A program made the translations under genes and the position numbers. This document shows positions 25,636 through 34,649 of a stretch of DNA of 64,000 bases, in pieces. The number at the start of each line of letters is the position of its first letter. Position 1 is the stretch's first letter. The DNA lies in contig CAYRYD010000005.1 of the NCBI GenBank assembly GCA_964428345.1, positions 62,001-126,000 on the forward strand, read 5' to 3'. The notes beneath the pieces were generated by a model, which worked only from the letters and a program-made list of their open reading frames with translations, ran no database searches and had not been told where the DNA came from. The stretch comes from JABDMH01 sp964428345 (lineage in GTDB: Bacteria; Bacteroidota; Bacteroidia; Chitinophagales; Saprospiraceae).

Positions 25636-26715
25636 TCAGTTCAGCAGGATCTCCAGGATATCGTGTGCCCTCTCACCCGGTTTAAAACTGGAAAGATTGC
25701 TGAGGATGATCACACTCAGTCTTTCAGTGGGTAATTGGATGAACTGGGCCCGGTATCCACCCAGCGAACCGCTGTGACCGATGACCGGCCGGCCCAGAAA
25801 CTGATCTTTCAAAATGGCGAAAGCATAACGGGTATCCTTGCCGTCGTTGAGTTTACCGGTAGTTAGGAGGTTGTCGATAAAACGGGAACTGCCGATTTTT
25901 GAACCATAAAAATTCTGATCCCAAAGAAAAAGGTCTTCAACGGTAGTATATAACCCGCCCGAACCTACCAGATCAAACCGCATGATCAAATTCTCTAGCC
26001 CACCATCGATATTCTGGTGATAGCCCCAGGCCCGGTTGGGTATCAGCTTATTGACATCGTCGAGAAACATGGAGTGTGTCATGCCCAAAGGCTTAAAGAT
26101 TTCCTGATCGACAAACCGGGCGAATGGCACTCCGGCTGTCTTCTCGATAATCATAGCCAGCATCAGGTATCCCGAATTGCTGTAGGAATACTGGTCTCCC
26201 GGATTGAAGTTCAGTGAGTCCTGGCTCTTAATCAGCTGATATACCTGCTCCCGGGTGATTTGATTCAGATAATTGAGGCCTTCTTTTTCCAATAATTCAA
26301 AATAATCTTTAATACCACTGGTATGGTAGACCAGGTGTTGCACTGTGATGGGATCCTGGTATTCCGGAAAATCCGGCAAATACTGTTGCACCCGGGCCTG
26401 GAGATTTAAATTTCCCCGTTCAGAAAGGAGCAGGGCACAGGCTGCCACAAATTGCTTGGAAATCGATCCGGCATAGAAAACGGTATGTGGCTGGATCACA
26501 ATGCCTCTTTCCAGATCAGCCATACCATAACCTTTCCGGTACTGAATTGCACCATCTTTGATGATGGCGAGAGCACATCCGGGCATATCCGTACGGTTGT
26601 AGTATGCAAATAATGAATCAATCCTCTGTTGCTGATCTAGGGTGATCTGGGCTGGTGAGAAGTTGAAAAAAGTGAGAATGAGGCATGAGGTAATAAACAG
26701 TGTAATTATATTCAC
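25636..26715 (-). CDS. Serine hydrolase of the beta-lactamase/penicillin-binding (class C-like) family
   Basis: A 359-residue exported enzyme with signal peptide to about residue 22. Motifs: SxxK at Ser84-Ile-Ser-Lys87, YSN at 178-180 (YSYSNSGY) and HSG at about 314-316 (GHSGSLGGYR). These define the class C/esterase-like penicillin-recognising family, which includes D-aminopeptidases, esterases and AmpC-like enzymes. The KTG triad variant HSG is usual for the non-beta-lactamase members. The start is GTG, overlapping the OmpA stop as GTGA, so translation is coupled. Confidence 0.85.
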   Translation of the reverse strand: MNIITLFITSCLILTFFNFSPAQITLDQQQRIDSLFAYYNRTDMPGCALAIIKDGAIQYRKGYGMADLERGIVIQPHTVFYAGSISKQFVAACALLLSERGNLNLQARVQQYLPDFPEYQDPITVQHLVYHTSGIKDYFELLEKEGLNYLNQITREQVYQLIKSQDSLNFNPGDQYSYSNSGYLMLAMIIEKTAGVPFARFVDQEIFKPLGMTHSMFLDDVNKLIPNRAWGYHQNIDGGLENLIMRFDLVGSGGLYTTVEDLFLWDQNFYGSKIGSSRFIDNLLTTGKLNDGKDTRYAFAILKDQFLGRPVIGHSGSLGGYRAQFIQLPTERLSVIILSNLSSFKPGERAHDILEILLN

Positions 26716-27131
26716 AGAGAGACTGGTTTTAATATGACATCTGCCCGGCGGTTGGCCAGTTTTCCATGGTAGGAATCATTCCGGTAAGTTGGTAAATATT
26801 CCCCAAAATCGACAATTTCGATGGCTTCCGGCTGAACCTGATATTCCATCAGTTTGATGTAAACCGATTGAGATCTCAGTTCAGACAACCTTTGATTGAA
26901 CGCGATGCTGCCAATATTGTCAGTATGGCTTTGAATGAGAATTTCGTATTGCTCCAGCTGTGGAAAACTGTCCAGCCACTCAAATAACTCCTGTTCCTGC
27001 ATCTCATCGATGTAATAAGCGCCACCTCCGAAATAAATGCTTTTGACATGGATCGCCGTATCGACCTCCTGACTGGTGACCTGGCATATGGTCATCAATA
27101 GCATGGCAGCAAATAAGATCGACCGTTTCAT
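26712..27131 (-). CDS. Small OmpA-domain protein
   Basis: From ATG 27131 the protein is 139 residues with a signal peptide (LFAAMLLMTICQVTSQ). The rest is a compact OmpA-like peptidoglycan-binding domain: IQSHTDNIGS, NQRLSELRSQSVYIKL and a C-terminal LANRRADVILK. Only the OmpA domain is present; no barrel or repeats precede it. A longer frame to 27212 would add a non-conserved extension. It is the first gene of a two-gene unit with the serine hydrolase. Confidence 0.85.
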   Translation of the reverse strand: MKRSILFAAMLLMTICQVTSQEVDTAIHVKSIYFGGGAYYIDEMQEQELFEWLDSFPQLEQYEILIQSHTDNIGSIAFNQRLSELRSQSVYIKLMEYQVQPEAIEIVDFGEYLPTYRNDSYHGKLANRRADVILKPVSL

Positions 27132-27352
27132 GACAGGAAGATACATAATCCCTGCTTTCAATGAAAGAGGGCATGCCTTGGTGGTCACCAGTTTAAGGGG
27201 AAAAACTACCATAAATAGCAGATTTCAGCCATAATATGATCTTCAATCGGAGATCAGACCCTTGGATAAGATTTGTTTTTTGTACCAGTTATGCCTCTTT
27301 CACGCTACCTTTTCCAAACTTTAGCCACGGGATCCCGTCGGAATAAAATTTG

Positions 27353-28450
27353 ATGTCCATGATCATTGGGTTTGATGCCAAGAGACTCTTTCATAATCAC
27401 ACCGGACTGGGTGTTTACAGCCGGTTGCTGGTAGGTGGTCTTCGGAACAGCTATCCGGATGAACAATGGATTTTATTTGCCAAAAACGCGAAGAAAAGTG
27501 CCTATTGGCCGGATTTTCAACAGTTTAGGATCAAAGGTTCCTCCGCCCCGTTGTGGCGAAGCTGGCGAATATGTGATCAGATCCGGGATGAACAATGCGA
27601 TATTTATCATGGTCTGAGTCATGAGTTGCCCACCGGTATTGAGAAAGTTAATGTCCGGACAGTAGTCACCATTCATGACGTGATTTTTAAGGTGGACCCT
27701 CAACTTTACTCCTGGGTCGATCGTCAGATCTATGATTTTAAGTGGAGGCATAGCTGCAATACTGCCGATGTGATCGTTGTGGTGAGCCGGCATACGGGGG
27801 AGGACCTGATCCGGTATTATGGGGTTGATGAAACGAAAATCCGGGTCATTGGTCCACCGGTTGAATTGCCGGAAAACGGACCGGATCCTGGCGTGGTCCG
27901 AAAACAATATGCTTTGCCGAAGGAGTTCTTCCTTTATGTCGGGTCGCTTAGTAAGCGTAAAAATGTACTTTCTATCTTAAAGGCGATGCGAGCGATACGA
28001 CCGGATATCCGGGTACCTTTGGTGATCATTGGTACCGGCCGGGAGCAGAAATTCCTGGAATCTTACTGCAAACAACATTCGCTTGACAATCGAATTGTCT
28101 TTCTGGGTCACATCTCCCGTGAGCATCTCGCGGTCATCTACCGGTTGGCCCATGCCTTGATCTACCCATCGTACTATGAAGGGTTTGGTCTCCCGGTAGT
28201 GGAAGCCTTGCGCAGCCGTACTCCGGTGATTACCTCCAATACCAGCTCTCTGCCGGAAGCTGCCGGTCCGGGCGGGATCCTGGTCGATCCGGCTTCTCCC
28301 GGCCAACTGGCAGAGGCAATGCAACGATTGATGGAAGACACCCTTCTTCACAGCCAACTGGCAGAAGAAGGTTACCTGCATTCGCTCCAGTTTACAACTG
28401 ACACTGTATGCAGGCAACAAATGGCACTTTACCGGGAAATGCTGACTTAA
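27353..28450 (+). CDS. GT4-family glycosyltransferase
   Basis: A 365-residue GT-B glycosyltransferase. The N-terminal GLGVYSR region and the C-terminal signatures HALIYPSYYEGFGLPVVEA and SNTSSLPEAAGPGGILVDP are characteristic of the GT4 family (retaining). It transfers a sugar from a nucleotide-sugar donor, probably in cell-surface glycan assembly. The start at 27353 is 10 nt after a GGA; ATG 27359 is an alternative. Flanked by unrelated genes; a strong hairpin follows. Confidence 0.9.
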   Translation: MSMIIGFDAKRLFHNHTGLGVYSRLLVGGLRNSYPDEQWILFAKNAKKSAYWPDFQQFRIKGSSAPLWRSWRICDQIRDEQCDIYHGLSHELPTGIEKVNVRTVVTIHDVIFKVDPQLYSWVDRQIYDFKWRHSCNTADVIVVVSRHTGEDLIRYYGVDETKIRVIGPPVELPENGPDPGVVRKQYALPKEFFLYVGSLSKRKNVLSILKAMRAIRPDIRVPLVIIGTGREQKFLESYCKQHSLDNRIVFLGHISREHLAVIYRLAHALIYPSYYEGFGLPVVEALRSRTPVITSNTSSLPEAAGPGGILVDPASPGQLAEAMQRLMEDTLLHSQLAEEGYLHSLQFTTDTVCRQQMALYREMLT

Positions 28451-28468
28451 ATGAAGGGCCATAAAAAA

Positions 28469-28505
28469 GTAAGCCGGAAAGATGAATTTCCCGGCTTACA
28501 AAAAT
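28469..28505 (-). terminator. Rho-independent terminator reading on the minus strand (bidirectional hairpin)
   Basis: A 9-bp perfect stem (GTAAGCCGG at 28469-28477 and CCGGCTTAC at 28491-28499) with a 13-nt loop that itself adds AAA/TTT pairs. On the minus strand the stem is followed by a T6 run (AAAAAA at 28463-28468 on plus), typical of a terminator. The plus strand has only a weaker TTTT. The plus-strand glycosyltransferase ends at 28450, so the hairpin may serve both strands, but no minus-strand protein gene precedes it. Confidence 0.65.
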
Positions 28506-28509
28506 TTTG

Positions 28510-28740
28510 GGCGAGGCCTTGAACTGGTTTTATTTCTGGTGTAATAATGTTTTGGTTACCAATCACTAAAGCCCCACTTTGCTTGGTTAGTTCCTGATGA
28601 CTTCCTATCAGGTTTCCCTTACTAGTCGCCTGATTTATCGTCCATATTCAGTCCTTTCAATTGAAAATGGAGGTCAGACACGGAATACAATGTTTGGTGT
28701 AAATTTGGAATGATGTAAGAGGTCGGAAATCTATCCTACA
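28510..28740 (-). ncRNA. Possible structured minus-strand RNA between GT4 and ahcY genes
   Basis: The 464-nt gap 28451-28914 has no convincing protein. Two local inverted repeats occur: CCTGAT/ATCAGG (28593-28598 and 28607-28612) and a nested ACCAA/TTGGT with an inner AAAG/CTTT (28558-28587). A strong minus-strand terminator lies just downstream at 28469-28505. A short structured transcript ending at the terminator would explain this. It is not recognised as tmRNA or SRP RNA and a 6S-like RNA cannot be confirmed. Boundaries are guesses. Confidence 0.22.
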
Positions 28741-28889
28741 TAATCGCGACAAATATATATATCTTTTCATTATATGTATCATTCCCAAAGAAAAAACTTT
28801 TATCCGTATTAGTCAGAAATGATGTGAACGATACGACCTTCACTGGTGTTTCTGCCAGGATCTTTTCATCCATGGGACAGACTTTTTCG

Positions 28890-28897
28890 TACCTTTG
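28890..28897 (+). promoter_or_regulatory. -7 element TACCTTTG upstream of ahcY
   Basis: TACCTTTG is an exact match to the Bacteroidota -7 consensus TAnnTTTG. It lies 17 nt before the ahcY start codon at 28915, so the transcript would have a very short leader. No good -33 TTTG is seen at the usual distance, so support is partial. Confidence 0.5.
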
Positions 28898-28914
28898 TGC
28901 TCGCATTTTAAAAA

Positions 28915-30231
28915 ATGATAGCGATGAGTTCAACCACTGAAAGATTAACCCATAAAGTAAAAGACATTTCACTGGCATCCTGGGGTCGACTCGAGATCGA
29001 ATTAGCCGAGGCGGAAATGCCGGGATTGATGACCCTTCGAAAGAAGTATGGTGAAAGCAAACCCCTGGCCGGGGCCCGGATCGCCGGATGCCTTCACATG
29101 ACGATTCAGACTGCCGTGCTTATTGAAACTCTCCTGGAATTGGGAGCCGAAGTGAGTTGGTCTTCCTGCAACATATTTTCTACCCAGGACCATGCTGCGG
29201 CTGCCATCGCCAAAGCGGGTGTTCCGGTTTTTGCCTGGAAAGGAATGACCGAAGAAGAATTTGACTGGTGTATTGAGCAGACACTATTTGCTTTTGAAGG
29301 GGGAAAGCCACTTAACATGATCCTGGACGATGGTGGTGATCTCACCAATATGGTGCTGGATCGTTATCCGGAACTGGTCTCCGGCATCCGGGGGCTGAGC
29401 GAAGAGACGACTACCGGTGTTCATCGTCTCTACGAACGGATGAAAAAGGGAACCTTGCCCCTGCCGGCAATCAACGTGAACGATTCGGTCACCAAATCAA
29501 AGTTTGACAACAAATATGGGTGTAAGGAATCCTGTGTGGATGCTATCCGGAGGGCTACCGATATTATGATGGCCGGAAAGGTAGCGGTCGTTGCCGGATA
29601 CGGAGATGTCGGTAAGGGTTCAGCGGCTTCTCTGAGAGGTGCCGGATGCCGGGTCATCGTTACAGAAATTGATCCCATATGTGCCTTGCAGGCCGCCATG
29701 GATGGATATGAGGTAAAGAAGATGCATGATGCCGTCAAAGAAGCCAATATAATCGTAACTGCCACCGGATGTAAAAACGTGGTAAGGGCAGAGCATTTCA
29801 GACACATGAAAGACAAGGCCATCGTCTGTAACATCGGTCACTTTGACAACGAGATCGATGTCGCCTGGCTGAAAGCGAACGCATCAAGAGTCGAAATCAA
29901 ACCGCAGGTGGACAAGTATACCTACGGGGGTAATGACATCATCCTTCTGGCTGAAGGTCGGCTGGTCAATCTGGGTTGCGCAACCGGACATCCTTCCTTT
30001 GTAATGTCCAATTCATTTACCAATCAGGTGCTGGCCCAGCTCGAATTATGGGAGAATTCCGATCAATATGAAAACAAGGTATACATGTTACCAAAACACC
30101 TGGATGAAGAAGTAGCCAGACTTCACCTGGCAAAAATCGGTGTAGAACTGGATGAATTGTCTCCCGAGCAGGCCGAATACATTGGTGTAGAGGTCAACGG
30201 ACCCTTTAAACCCGACTATTACCGCTATTAA
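28915..30231 (+). CDS. ahcY: Adenosylhomocysteinase
   Basis: A 438-residue S-adenosyl-L-homocysteine hydrolase of normal length. Key motifs are HMTIQTAVLIETL, SCNIFSTQDHAAAAI, DDGGDLTNMV, NVNDSVTKSKFDNKYGCKES and the NAD-binding GYGDVGKGSAAS; the C-terminus ends FKPDYYRY as usual. It splits SAH into adenosine and homocysteine, closing the methyl cycle. Start 28915 is the first ATG; ATG 28924 would remove three residues. A 17-bp inverted repeat follows. Confidence 0.97.
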   Translation: MIAMSSTTERLTHKVKDISLASWGRLEIELAEAEMPGLMTLRKKYGESKPLAGARIAGCLHMTIQTAVLIETLLELGAEVSWSSCNIFSTQDHAAAAIAKAGVPVFAWKGMTEEEFDWCIEQTLFAFEGGKPLNMILDDGGDLTNMVLDRYPELVSGIRGLSEETTTGVHRLYERMKKGTLPLPAINVNDSVTKSKFDNKYGCKESCVDAIRRATDIMMAGKVAVVAGYGDVGKGSAASLRGAGCRVIVTEIDPICALQAAMDGYEVKKMHDAVKEANIIVTATGCKNVVRAEHFRHMKDKAIVCNIGHFDNEIDVAWLKANASRVEIKPQVDKYTYGGNDIILLAEGRLVNLGCATGHPSFVMSNSFTNQVLAQLELWENSDQYENKVYMLPKHLDEEVARLHLAKIGVELDELSPEQAEYIGVEVNGPFKPDYYRY

Positions 30232-30235
30232 AATG

Positions 30236-30280
30236 AATTAAATACCATGGATTGCATGGTGTTATCCATGGTATTTAATT
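30236..30280 (+). terminator. Inverted-repeat terminator after ahcY
   Basis: A perfect 17-bp inverted repeat (arms 30236-30252 and 30264-30280, core ATACCATGGAT) with an 11-nt loop begins 5 nt after the ahcY stop. It is AT-rich and ends in TTAATTTTC, so it is a plausible but not strongly T-rich terminator. Confidence 0.55.
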
Positions 30281-30351
30281 TTCAGGCCTGGACCTGCTTT
30301 TCCGGAATTGTTTTCTGAGGCCGGGGGTTTAATAAACGGAATGTTTGCCGG

Positions 30352-30864
30352 ATGTCTTTTCTCAACCTGTTATTTCTGCTTGGTATCCTGATGGCCGGAC
30401 CGGTCAATGCCGGATTGCATGATTTTCACCTGAGTAAAGCAGAGATTCATTTTAACGCTGAAAATCAATCGCTGGAGATCAGCCTTCATCTCTTTATCGA
30501 TGATCTTGAACTGGCGATCCAGAATCAGGGTATGGCTAATCCGCATATTTCCACTTCCAAAGAAGCGGCCAATGCCGATTCCCTGATTAGTGTTTATCTC
30601 AATCAACATTTTAAAATTGAGGTAGATGGTAAGCTGGTAAATCTTCATTTTCTGGGAAAAGAGAACAGCGATGATCTGCTAGCGATCTGGTGTTATCTGG
30701 AAGGCGAGCAAATTTCGAATCCCCGTGCTATCAAATTGCAGAACCGCCTGCTGGTTGAGTTGTTTGATGATCAGAAGAATATTGTAGCGTTTCGTTCGGC
30801 CAGAAAGAAGGAATTTTTGCTTTTTGATGTCCGCAAACTGGAAGCAACTATTCTCCTGCAATAA
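30352..30864 (+). CDS. DUF6702-family exported protein
   Basis: A 170-residue protein with a signal peptide (LLFLLGILMAGPVNAG). The mature start HDFHLSKAEIHFN and LEISLHLFIDDLELAI match the DUF6702 pattern, a Bacteroidota protein of unknown function often next to peptidases. Thirteen nt downstream is yidD, suggesting the two share a transcript. No enzyme motif is visible. Confidence 0.75.
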   Translation: MSFLNLLFLLGILMAGPVNAGLHDFHLSKAEIHFNAENQSLEISLHLFIDDLELAIQNQGMANPHISTSKEAANADSLISVYLNQHFKIEVDGKLVNLHFLGKENSDDLLAIWCYLEGEQISNPRAIKLQNRLLVELFDDQKNIVAFRSARKKEFLLFDVRKLEATILLQ

Positions 30865-30877
30865 ATGTTAGGTCTTT

Positions 30878-31123
30878 ATGTGGATAAGAAAATTATACAT
30901 CCTCCCCATCAGGTTTTATCAATGGGCGATCTCTCCGATGTTGGGTTCGGCATGCCGCTACACTCCCAGTTGCTCCCGTTATACGGTAGAGGCCATTGAA
31001 GAATGGGGTATTTTCAGAGGGACCTGGCTCGGGCTAAAGCGTATTTTTCGCTGTCATCCCTGGGGAGGTCACGGTTACGATCCCATTCCAAAAAAAATCG
31101 ATACACACCGGAGCGGACATTAA
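30878..31123 (+). CDS. yidD: Membrane protein insertion efficiency factor YidD
   Basis: An 81-residue protein with the YidD signature: YQWAISPMLGSACRYTPSCSRY, then GLKRIFRCHPWGGHGYDPIP (positions ~14-35 and ~52-71). It helps Oxa1/YidC insert proteins into the inner membrane. Its usual rpmH-rnpA-yidC neighbours are not here; it follows the DUF6702 gene. Confidence 0.93.
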   Translation: MWIRKLYILPIRFYQWAISPMLGSACRYTPSCSRYTVEAIEEWGIFRGTWLGLKRIFRCHPWGGHGYDPIPKKIDTHRSGH

Positions 31124-31220
31124 ACCAAAGTCAGCTCGATGCCGTCAAGAGCTCGCGATGCCTCGGTCTCGTCTGGTTCTTTTTTGAATTGCCGTATTTC
31201 AGCCTTTTTTGAGGTGCCCT

Positions 31221-32006
31221 CTAGTCAATACTTCCCCGGCCAAAAGCGATAAAATCAGGATTAAGCAACGAGGGTTTGTTGTAGATAAGGGGTCGGCCGG
31301 TAGCAAATTCTACAATACCTCCACCCGCTTCTTCGAGCAATATATGGGCGGCGGCCGTATCCCACTCCATCGTTGGACCAATACGGGGATAGATGTCACC
31401 ATTACCTTCCGCCATTACGGTAAATTTCAGGGCTGAACCCTGCGGCACCAATACCGGCTTGTTTAAACGGTCTACATATTCACGGGTGGCCTCGCTCAGG
31501 TGTGAACGGCTACACAGTACTCTGAGCCCGGGCTGGTTTAAATCAAAAGGCCGGCATTCGAGGAGGGTATCGCTGCCTTGGCCAATCCGGAATGCTCCTT
31601 TGCCTTTTGCGGCGAAATAACAGGCTCCGGTGACTGGTACGTAAATGATGCCAAGTACTGGTTTTTTCTTTTCGACAAGAGCAATGTTGATGGTGAATTC
31701 ACCGTTGCGCTTGATAAATTCCTTGGTGCCATCCAGCGGATCGACCAGCCAGCAATATTCATAGGTGCTGCGCTCTTCATAGGATAACATCTTACTCTCT
31801 TCCGATATAATTGGAAACACTTCCGGCAATAATTGGAGTCCGGTGATAATGATATCATTAGCAGCCCGGTCGGCTGCTGTCAGAGGAGAGTTGTCCGATT
31901 TATAATCAACTTCAAACAGAGTAGGGTCTTCATAAATTTTGAGGATGGCTTCTCCAGCCTCCTTAACTATTCCACACAGAGGTTCCTTAAACTGGGTCAG
32001 GTTCAA
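31221..32006 (-). CDS. cysQ: 3'(2'),5'-bisphosphate nucleotidase CysQ
   Basis: A 261-residue Mg-dependent phosphatase of the inositol monophosphatase fold. The metal ligands are in SEES (about 67-70) and WLVDPLDGTKEF (about 86-97), and the C-terminal WDTAAAHILLEEAGG motif is present. It hydrolyses PAP and related sulfated nucleotides left by sulfate assimilation and sulfotransferases. The start is TTG 32006, since a stop lies two codons upstream in frame. A sulfotransferase gene 3 kb away would produce PAP. Confidence 0.93.
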   Translation of the reverse strand: MNLTQFKEPLCGIVKEAGEAILKIYEDPTLFEVDYKSDNSPLTAADRAANDIIITGLQLLPEVFPIISEESKMLSYEERSTYEYCWLVDPLDGTKEFIKRNGEFTINIALVEKKKPVLGIIYVPVTGACYFAAKGKGAFRIGQGSDTLLECRPFDLNQPGLRVLCSRSHLSEATREYVDRLNKPVLVPQGSALKFTVMAEGNGDIYPRIGPTMEWDTAAAHILLEEAGGGIVEFATGRPLIYNKPSLLNPDFIAFGRGSID

Positions 32007-32270
32007 AATTCAGATGTTTTATGGTTATTGATTCTTCTGATCATCGCTAAAATTAGGCATATTTTTCCGGCATTATGACTAAACATGTTTTAAAACCGGG
32101 AAACGCTGCATTAAACGAAAAGACCTAACACGTCAGGAGGGTAAGGCATTCGTAGAAAGAGCTTTCGTATATTTACCGGGGTTCAGGCCTTTCCCGTTGT
32201 TGATCAGTTTGGTCGGTCCCGAATGCAGTAATCTTAAAAAATAACGGACTTAATAAAAAGCATTTATTCC

Positions 32271-33287
32271 ATGGCAAAAATCCTGGTAACCGGAGGGGCC
32301 GGATATATAGGCAGTCACACCATCATCGATCTTATCGATGCCGGCTATGAAGTGATCAGTGTCGATAATTTTGTTAACAGCACGGAAATGACCTATGGTC
32401 GCATCCGTCAGGTCACCGGTGAGAAGATTCTGACCTATGCGGTAGATCTATGTGATCGCGACCGGCTGGAAAAAATCTTTGAACAAAATGATATTGACTC
32501 TGTCATCCATTTTGCCGCACTCAAAAGTGTGGGAGATTCGGTTGCCAACCCCCTACTTTATTATGAGAACAATCTAGTGGGGATGATCAATCTTCTCCAT
32601 TGTCAAAAGAAATACTCCGTGTACGACCTCATTTTTTCCAGTTCGTGTTCGGTATATGGAAATGCAGCCGAATTGCCGGTCACTGAAGAAACTCCGTTGC
32701 AAAGAGCCGAATCGCCCTATGCCCGAACCAAACAAATTTGCGAAGATATCCTCGGCGATTTTCTGAAAGTAAATCCGGTACACCAGGCAGTCATCTTACG
32801 ATATTTTAATCCTGCCGGGGCTCATAGCAGCAATCTGATCGGTGAGTCTCCCCACAATATTGCCAGTAATCTGGTCCCGATCATTACCGAAACGGCCATC
32901 GGCAAACGGAAAAAACTCTCGGTTTTTGGTGCTGATTATCCGACCCGGGATGGGACCTGTATACGTGACTTCATCCATATTATGGATCTCGCATCCGCAC
33001 ATACCAGATCCGTTGAATTTTTAGGCAGCAAAAGCAATGAGACCAGATGTACCATTATCAATCTCGGTTCTGGTACCGGTAGCACGGTTCTGGAGGTGAT
33101 CCGGTCGTTTGAAAAGGTGTCGGGAAAGAAGTTAAACTATGAAATAGCGGGTCGCCGGGAAGGCGATGTGATTGCTATTTATTCCGATTACACGAAAGCT
33201 CAGAAGCTATTGGGTTGGACGCCCCGGCGTGATCTGGATGAAATCATGCGCAGTGCATGGAATTGGGAGGTGGAAAGAAGCCGGTAA
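32271..33287 (+). CDS. galE: UDP-glucose 4-epimerase
   Basis: A 338-residue extended SDR of normal GalE length: GGAGYIGSH NAD motif at 8-16, SSSCSVYG, and the catalytic Tyr150-x-x-x-Lys154 (SPYARTK). YFNPAGAHSS and RDFIHIMDLASAH are typical of GalE. It interconverts UDP-glucose and UDP-galactose, feeding cell-surface glycans. Divergent from cysQ. Confidence 0.95.
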   Translation: MAKILVTGGAGYIGSHTIIDLIDAGYEVISVDNFVNSTEMTYGRIRQVTGEKILTYAVDLCDRDRLEKIFEQNDIDSVIHFAALKSVGDSVANPLLYYENNLVGMINLLHCQKKYSVYDLIFSSSCSVYGNAAELPVTEETPLQRAESPYARTKQICEDILGDFLKVNPVHQAVILRYFNPAGAHSSNLIGESPHNIASNLVPIITETAIGKRKKLSVFGADYPTRDGTCIRDFIHIMDLASAHTRSVEFLGSKSNETRCTIINLGSGTGSTVLEVIRSFEKVSGKKLNYEIAGRREGDVIAIYSDYTKAQKLLGWTPRRDLDEIMRSAWNWEVERSR

Positions 33288-33300
33288 AATCATCACCCGG

Positions 33301-33621
33301 TCAGATCTTTTCTAGCGTAAATTCGATCGATTTAGCCTGACGGTCCAGTCTTCCAAAACGCAGACTCACCAATGCGCCATCCATCCAGTCAATATTAAAC
33401 AGTTCGGGTTCGATGATTTTATAGAGCTGTTCCGCATTCCTGCCATAGAGGAAAATACTTCCATGCGAATCATCCATGGCCAGCTCATGACCGTCATAGT
33501 ATCCTTCTCCCCACCGGTCCAGGACATAACTCAACCGGTCACCCAGCTGATGAAGCGGATCAAGTGAATCGATACCGTAGTTAAAAGAAATGATCACCGA
33601 ATGACTAAATTCTGCCTGCAT
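33301..33621 (-). CDS. Hypothetical small protein (alpha/beta)
   Basis: A 106-residue acidic protein with no signal peptide or membrane segment and no motif that I recognise. It contains alternating beta strands (VIISFNYGI, GSIFLYGR, ALVSLRFGRL) and a helical middle, consistent with a small alpha/beta or ferredoxin-like fold, as in some immunity-type proteins. It is convergent with galE, 13 nt between stops. A TAAATTTG -7-like element at 33668-33661 (minus) would give a short leader. Confidence 0.6.
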   Translation of the reverse strand: MQAEFSHSVIISFNYGIDSLDPLHQLGDRLSYVLDRWGEGYYDGHELAMDDSHGSIFLYGRNAEQLYKIIEPELFNIDWMDGALVSLRFGRLDRQAKSIEFTLEKI

Positions 33622-33660
33622 CTGCCTTTTTTCTTATCCGACCCTGATCAAAACTGTGCT

Positions 33661-33668
33661 CAAATTTA
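33661..33668 (-). promoter_or_regulatory. Candidate -7 element TAAATTTG upstream of the 106-aa gene
   Basis: Read on the minus strand this is TAAATTTG, matching TAnnTTTG, 39 nt from the start codon at 33621. No convincing -33 TTTG accompanies it, so it is a weak prediction. Nothing else is recognised between 33622 and 33896. Confidence 0.3.
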
Positions 33669-33896
33669 CCATACTAACCGTTTCTGATCTTCGATTTGCC
33701 TAAAGTAGTAGCTGTGAGTACAATTTCCAAATTCCGGCAACTGATTTCTTTCTATGGTGTTCCGGAAAGAGAATAGATCTTAAAGTAGAGTGGACCGGGG
33801 AAAGGACGAAATATAGATCCATGAATAAAGAGGATGGTGCACGGGCGACATCCTGGTCAAATGACGGATATTACCCATACACCATCTTTGGTTGGA

Positions 33897-34649
33897 TTAC
33901 TTTTTTTCGGCAACAATGTAAGCCTGATGGTCTCCAGCCTTAAAGCGGTTCTTGTCAAAGTCCGAATATACAGCCTCGATTTCAATGCCTGAGACCTTCA
34001 GAAACCGGTTGATTTCTGCGAGGGTATAGGCAAAATGAAATGCTGTCTTTTTTTCGGTCTTTCCATCAACGATAAATTGCATATCGGTCTTTAAGGCACC
34101 CAATATGCAATCGTATTCGTGTGCCATCAGAAAAAGCATATCCCCCAATTGCATCCAGGATTGCTCCTGAAGATGCGACAGGATGCATTCTGCCAAAGAT
34201 CCGGTATTAATCACCAGCTTGCCACCTGGCTTTAGTGATTCGCCCATTACCGATGTAAGCCGTTGCATATTGTTGGCGTTAAAATAACTGAAGCTGTTGC
34301 CCAGACAGAGTAAGACATCGTAAGGTTCCGGTGTTGTAAAATCCAGCATGTTTAATTGCAGGGACCTTACCGGAAGGGTTCTCTCCTTTGCATTCTTTAC
34401 CAGATTGTTAATGTATTCCTTCGAAAGATCGACACCGGTCACCCGGTACCCTTCTTCTGCCAGTAAAAGAGAATGCCAGCCGAGGCCGCAAGGCATGTCC
34501 AGTATACGGGCATTTTCCGGAAAGGATATCAGCTCTTTAATGAAGGCGATTTCTTTCTTCGCATAATCAGGCGTTGCCACCCGGGCCCACAGGTCGAGGG
34601 CTAGTCCATCAAAAAAATGTTGGTACCAATTATTATGGTCAATAATCAT
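33897..34649 (-). CDS. Class I SAM-dependent methyltransferase
   Basis: A 250-residue protein from ATG 34649 (a longer frame from 34709 adds a hydrophobic 20-residue leader unlikely to be real). Motif I is ILDMPCGLGWHS (residues ~47-58) with the acidic GVDLSKEYI and LLCLGNSFSYF as motif II. It methylates an unknown small molecule or glycan. It lies near sulfotransferase, ATP-grasp and other methyltransferase genes. Confidence 0.85.
   Translation of the reverse strand: MIIDHNNWYQHFFDGLALDLWARVATPDYAKKEIAFIKELISFPENARILDMPCGLGWHSLLLAEEGYRVTGVDLSKEYINNLVKNAKERTLPVRSLQLNMLDFTTPEPYDVLLCLGNSFSYFNANNMQRLTSVMGESLKPGGKLVINTGSLAECILSHLQEQSWMQLGDMLFLMAHEYDCILGALKTDMQFIVDGKTEKKTAFHFAYTLAEINRFLKVSGIEIEAVYSDFDKNRFKAGDHQAYIVAEKK

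Noticed and set aside
25636..26715. Class C beta-lactamase (AmpC)
   Set aside because: The third motif is HSG and the protein is a generic serine hydrolase of the family; the B1 enzyme at 46035 is the stronger resistance candidate.
28510..28740. tmRNA
   Set aside because: No tag-peptide reading frame and no tRNA-like ends with a T arm could be found; a GTTCAAG stretch is present but its flanks do not pair.
30878..31212. A second plus-strand gene overlapping yidD (31003-31212)
   Set aside because: It is in another frame of the YidD coding region and its gap, with no signal or motif.
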